From Gemmatimonadota bacterium (GTDB lineage Bacteria > Gemmatimonadota > Gemmatimonadetes > Gemmatimonadales > Gemmatimonadaceae), in NCBI GenBank assembly GCA_947457715.1, contig CANGXK010000150.1, positions 1-6,816 of the forward strand: a DNA stretch of 6,816 nt, given 5' to 3'. The position numbers and the translations under genes were made by a program. Below, piece by piece: positions 5,407-6,816 of this stretch; the first letter of the stretch is position 1, and each line of letters starts with the position of its first letter. The notes under the pieces were generated by a model. That model saw nothing but the letters and a program-made list of their open reading frames with translations. It made no database searches and was not told the origin of the DNA.

Positions 5407-6336
5407 ATGTCGATTCTCACGAGAATTACTGAGCTATTCGCCGCGCGCGGTTTCCGGCTGGCGAAGCAGCCGTTTGCAGACCCCACCTGTCTCGGCAAGG
5501 CCGTGCGCTTCGACGAGCGGCTCCGGGAGGTCGTCGCCGACCCGGTCAACCTCCTGATCAACCGCGTGCCGGAAGCCGGCTATGTCGATGGAGCTGGCAA
5601 CGTCATCCTGCATAACGGCAACCGGGTTCCTCTCCGCGGGCCCGGCTCGTATTACGGCAGCTTCAGCGATCTGCTGGTGATCAATCGCGGCGTCCATGAG
5701 CCGCTTGAGGAATACTGTTTCCAGCAGATGTTGAAGGGCCTGACGGTGAGCAACCCCGTCATGCTCGAGCTCGGGTCGTATTGGGCACACTACTCCATGT
5801 GGTTGAAGAAGGCCTACCCACAGGCGACCTGTCATTTAGTCGAGGCCGACGTGGCCAATCTCGAGGCTGGTCGTGAAAACTTCCGCTTCAACCGCTTCGA
5901 GGGGGAGTTCCATCAAGGCATGGTTGGACGTGCCGGCATGCAGGTCGACGCCTTCTTGCGTGAGCATGGACTGGACCGCATCGATATCCTCCATTCAGAC
6001 ATCCAGGGCTTCGAAGCGGAGATGCTAGAAGGCGCCGAGAAGTCCCTGACGGGGCATCGTATTGATCGGCTCTTTGTTTCGACGCACTCCGAGGCGCTGC
6101 ATGCCTCGGTCGAGGCCGTTCTCAGGGGCCACGGCTACGTAGTCGAAATTTCCTCAGCGTACGACAGGCATACCACCAGCTTTGATGGATTCATTCTGGC
6201 CTCCGCCCCAGGCCAGCGACTCCTCATGGACGGCTGGTCGCCGCTGGGTCGGCTGGAGATCGCGCATGCTACGCCAGCCCGGCTCCTCGCTTCGATCGCG
6301 CCCCGCCTTCGGCGAGTGCCTCCAAGAGGTCGGTGA
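5407..6336 (+). CDS. FkbM-family SAM-dependent methyltransferase
   Basis: A 309-aa protein of the FkbM family (Methyltransf_21), which O-methylates sugars of surface glycans or secondary metabolites using S-adenosylmethionine. After an N-terminal extension (1-115), motif I reads VMLELGSYWAHYSMWL (118-133), matching the usual (V/L)(D/E)xGxxxGxxS SAM loop although the second glycine is replaced by alanine. CHLVEADVANLEAGRENFRFN (about 142-162) is the acidic motif II region. The family-defining segment IDILHSDIQGFEAEML (192-207) corresponds to the conserved D(I/V)LKxDxxGxExxxL. VSTHSE (224-229) and FDGFILAS (259-266) finish the Rossmann core. Residues 267-309 are an Arg/Ala-rich tail beyond the usual core and of unknown value. 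The start at 5407 is supported by AAGGA. Codon use is more relaxed than in psd or yfhO, suggesting transfer. The 3' end overlaps a degraded second FkbM-type gene. Substrate unknown; the neighbouring YfhO-like protein hints at glycan work. Confidence 0.82.
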   Translation: MSILTRITELFAARGFRLAKQPFADPTCLGKAVRFDERLREVVADPVNLLINRVPEAGYVDGAGNVILHNGNRVPLRGPGSYYGSFSDLLVINRGVHEPLEEYCFQQMLKGLTVSNPVMLELGSYWAHYSMWLKKAYPQATCHLVEADVANLEAGRENFRFNRFEGEFHQGMVGRAGMQVDAFLREHGLDRIDILHSDIQGFEAEMLEGAEKSLTGHRIDRLFVSTHSEALHASVEAVLRGHGYVVEISSAYDRHTTSFDGFILASAPGQRLLMDGWSPLGRLEIAHATPARLLASIAPRLRRVPPRGR

Positions 6337-6504
6337 GCAGCGAGGCCAGAGATTCTTCGTGGAACGCGGCGCTTCGGACGGGATGTCGCTCAGGAACACC
6401 TGGCTCTTGGAAAAGTGGTTAGGCTGGAAGGGCATCCCAACCGAACCGGCGAGCAACGGGATTTTGATTTTTCCCATTACCTATTCGGCTCTTCACGAAT
6501 TTGA
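6320..6504 (+). pseudogene. Remnant of a second FkbM-type methyltransferase with internal deletion
   Basis: In the frame starting at 6320 the plus strand reads LQEVGEQRGQRFFVERGASDG, then MSLRNTWLLEKWLGWKGIPTEPA (written in outline), up to 6451. This is the SAM-binding start of the other main FkbM branch: GGFFVExGAxDGxxLSNTxLLEKxxGWxGIxxEPA. After EPA the match stops at once. In the next frame, 6460-6489 reads DFDFSHYLFG, close to the C-terminal (A)FDFxxYxF segment of the same family, followed by a TGA at 6502-6504. So about one hundred central residues have been deleted and the frame shifted. There is also no start codon or N-terminus of its own, and a conserved Val/Ile before the SAM glycine is Arg. 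It overlaps the last 17 bp of the intact FkbM gene in another frame. It differs from that gene's sequence, so it is not a simple tandem duplicate. Confidence 0.62.
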
Positions 6505-6816
6505 GTGGGTGGCGCACCGCTACGTGACTTGGCCCCGCTCATCCGCGGCATCTTCGCGCAGATCCGCGGCCAAGTTGTGTATGCCGACCGCCGGCGAACC
6601 GCCTGCACCGCGGATGGGCACCGATTCCCCGCGGATGCCCCACCACACAATTGAGTGCGTGGGGGGGCACGCTAGGCCGTGACCGCTGGTCTCAACGCGA
6701 AGAGACCGTGGATCCAGTACGGCGCGCGCGGGTTGCGGAATCGTGAGGCGTTCACGAGGGCGATCTGCTTTCACAGCGGTGGATTAGACGTGGAATCACG
6801 GTGCGCCGAACCGTGA
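6505..6816. other. Right-end stretch without a recognisable intact gene
   Basis: After the FkbM relic there is no gene I can identify on either strand. The stretch holds the four-octamer repeat array (6541-6636), a run of seven G (6661-6667), and a small perfect hairpin GGTCTC-N8-GAGACC at 6688-6707 without a T-run. It also holds two short open frames: plus 6676-6816, 46 codons ending in a TGA on the last base, and minus 6672-6770, 33 codons with G/C-rich third positions. Neither matches a family I know. It looks like intergenic or relic DNA. Confidence 0.5.
6541..6636. repeat. Symmetric array of four ATCCGCGG/CCGCGGAT octamers, 21-bp phased
   Basis: ATCCGCGG occurs at 6541-6548 and 6562-6569, and its reverse complement CCGCGGAT at 6608-6615 and 6629-6636. 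Each pair is spaced 21 bp start to start, and the whole set is exactly symmetric about 6588.5. The spacer sequences between octamers are not themselves complementary, so only the octamers are conserved. Possible readings are a degenerate dispersed intergenic repeat of the GCGGAT-rich type seen in several high-GC phyla, or a multi-site binding region with two helical turns between sites. Confidence 0.5.

Noticed and set aside
4272..5432. A 386-codon plus-strand open frame
   Set aside because: It is antisense to the yfhO-like gene, is extremely rich in Arg, Gln, Glu and His, and shows no domain. The minus strand there encodes a clear membrane protein.
6154..6477. Minus-strand open frame of 107 codons over the end of FkbM
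   Set aside because: It is antisense to the intact FkbM gene and its relic neighbour, with no recognisable domain or start signal.
6688..6707. Hairpin GGTCTC-N8-GAGACC as a terminator
   Set aside because: The stem is only 6 bp, the loop is 8 nt and no T-run follows. It also lies 350 bp past the FkbM stop, so I do not call it a terminator.
1..6816. CRISPR array, tRNA, rRNA, insertion sequence or integrase
   Set aside because: I found no regularly spaced long repeats, no tRNA-like cloverleaf or rRNA sequence, and no transposase or recombinase motif on either strand.

Overview
The window is high-GC bacterial DNA with densely packed, mostly signal-peptide, membrane or lipid/glycan-related genes. 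Its style suggests Gemmatimonadota or a similar high-GC environmental phylum. Clues are a secreted protein that joins a carboxypeptidase-regulatory-like domain to a TonB-C-terminal-like domain, a very large YfhO-type membrane protein, near absence of Shine-Dalgarno sites, and TAnnnT boxes placed 5-6 nt before several ATGs. The phylum call is inference; no rRNA or other marker gene is present.

Layout. 1-1054 (minus strand): the 5' end of a secreted PF00756-type esterase, preceded 23 bp upstream by a 270-aa secreted protein. 1061-1291: a toxin-antitoxin graveyard. On the plus strand it holds a frameshifted, internally deleted remnant of an MNT-type nucleotidyltransferase antitoxin, followed by what may be a six-residue stub of its HEPN (DUF86) partner. 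1292-1869 (minus): an intact-looking higB-higA toxin-antitoxin operon with a recognisable promoter. 1870-2012: divergent control region with a perfect 7-bp inverted repeat around GCGGCCGC. 2013-2858 (plus): phosphatidylserine decarboxylase (psd) with all hallmark residues. 2859-5243 (minus): a 794-aa YfhO-family polytopic membrane protein whose stop codon directly abuts that of psd. 5244-5406: divergent intergenic region. 5407-6336 (plus): an FkbM-family methyltransferase. 6320-6504: the decayed remains of a second, different FkbM-type methyltransferase. 6505-6816: no recognisable intact gene; it holds a symmetric set of four ATCCGCGG/CCGCGGAT octamers spaced 21 bp apart, a small hairpin and a short unassigned open frame.

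How the genes fit together. Psd makes phosphatidylethanolamine. The YfhO-like protein is probably a GT-C-fold glycosyltransferase-like membrane protein, and FkbM enzymes usually O-methylate glycans or secondary metabolites, so the right-hand part has an envelope/glycan flavour. It does not form one operon, because the genes are convergent or divergent. The two gene ruins (MNT/HEPN and the second FkbM) and the degenerate repeats mark both ends of the conserved psd-yfhO core as zones of gene gain and loss. The most noteworthy signals are the decayed MNT-HEPN module beside live higBA, the deleted FkbM relic, and the evidence for leaderless promoters on four of the six start sites. I did not find a convincing wholly new system.
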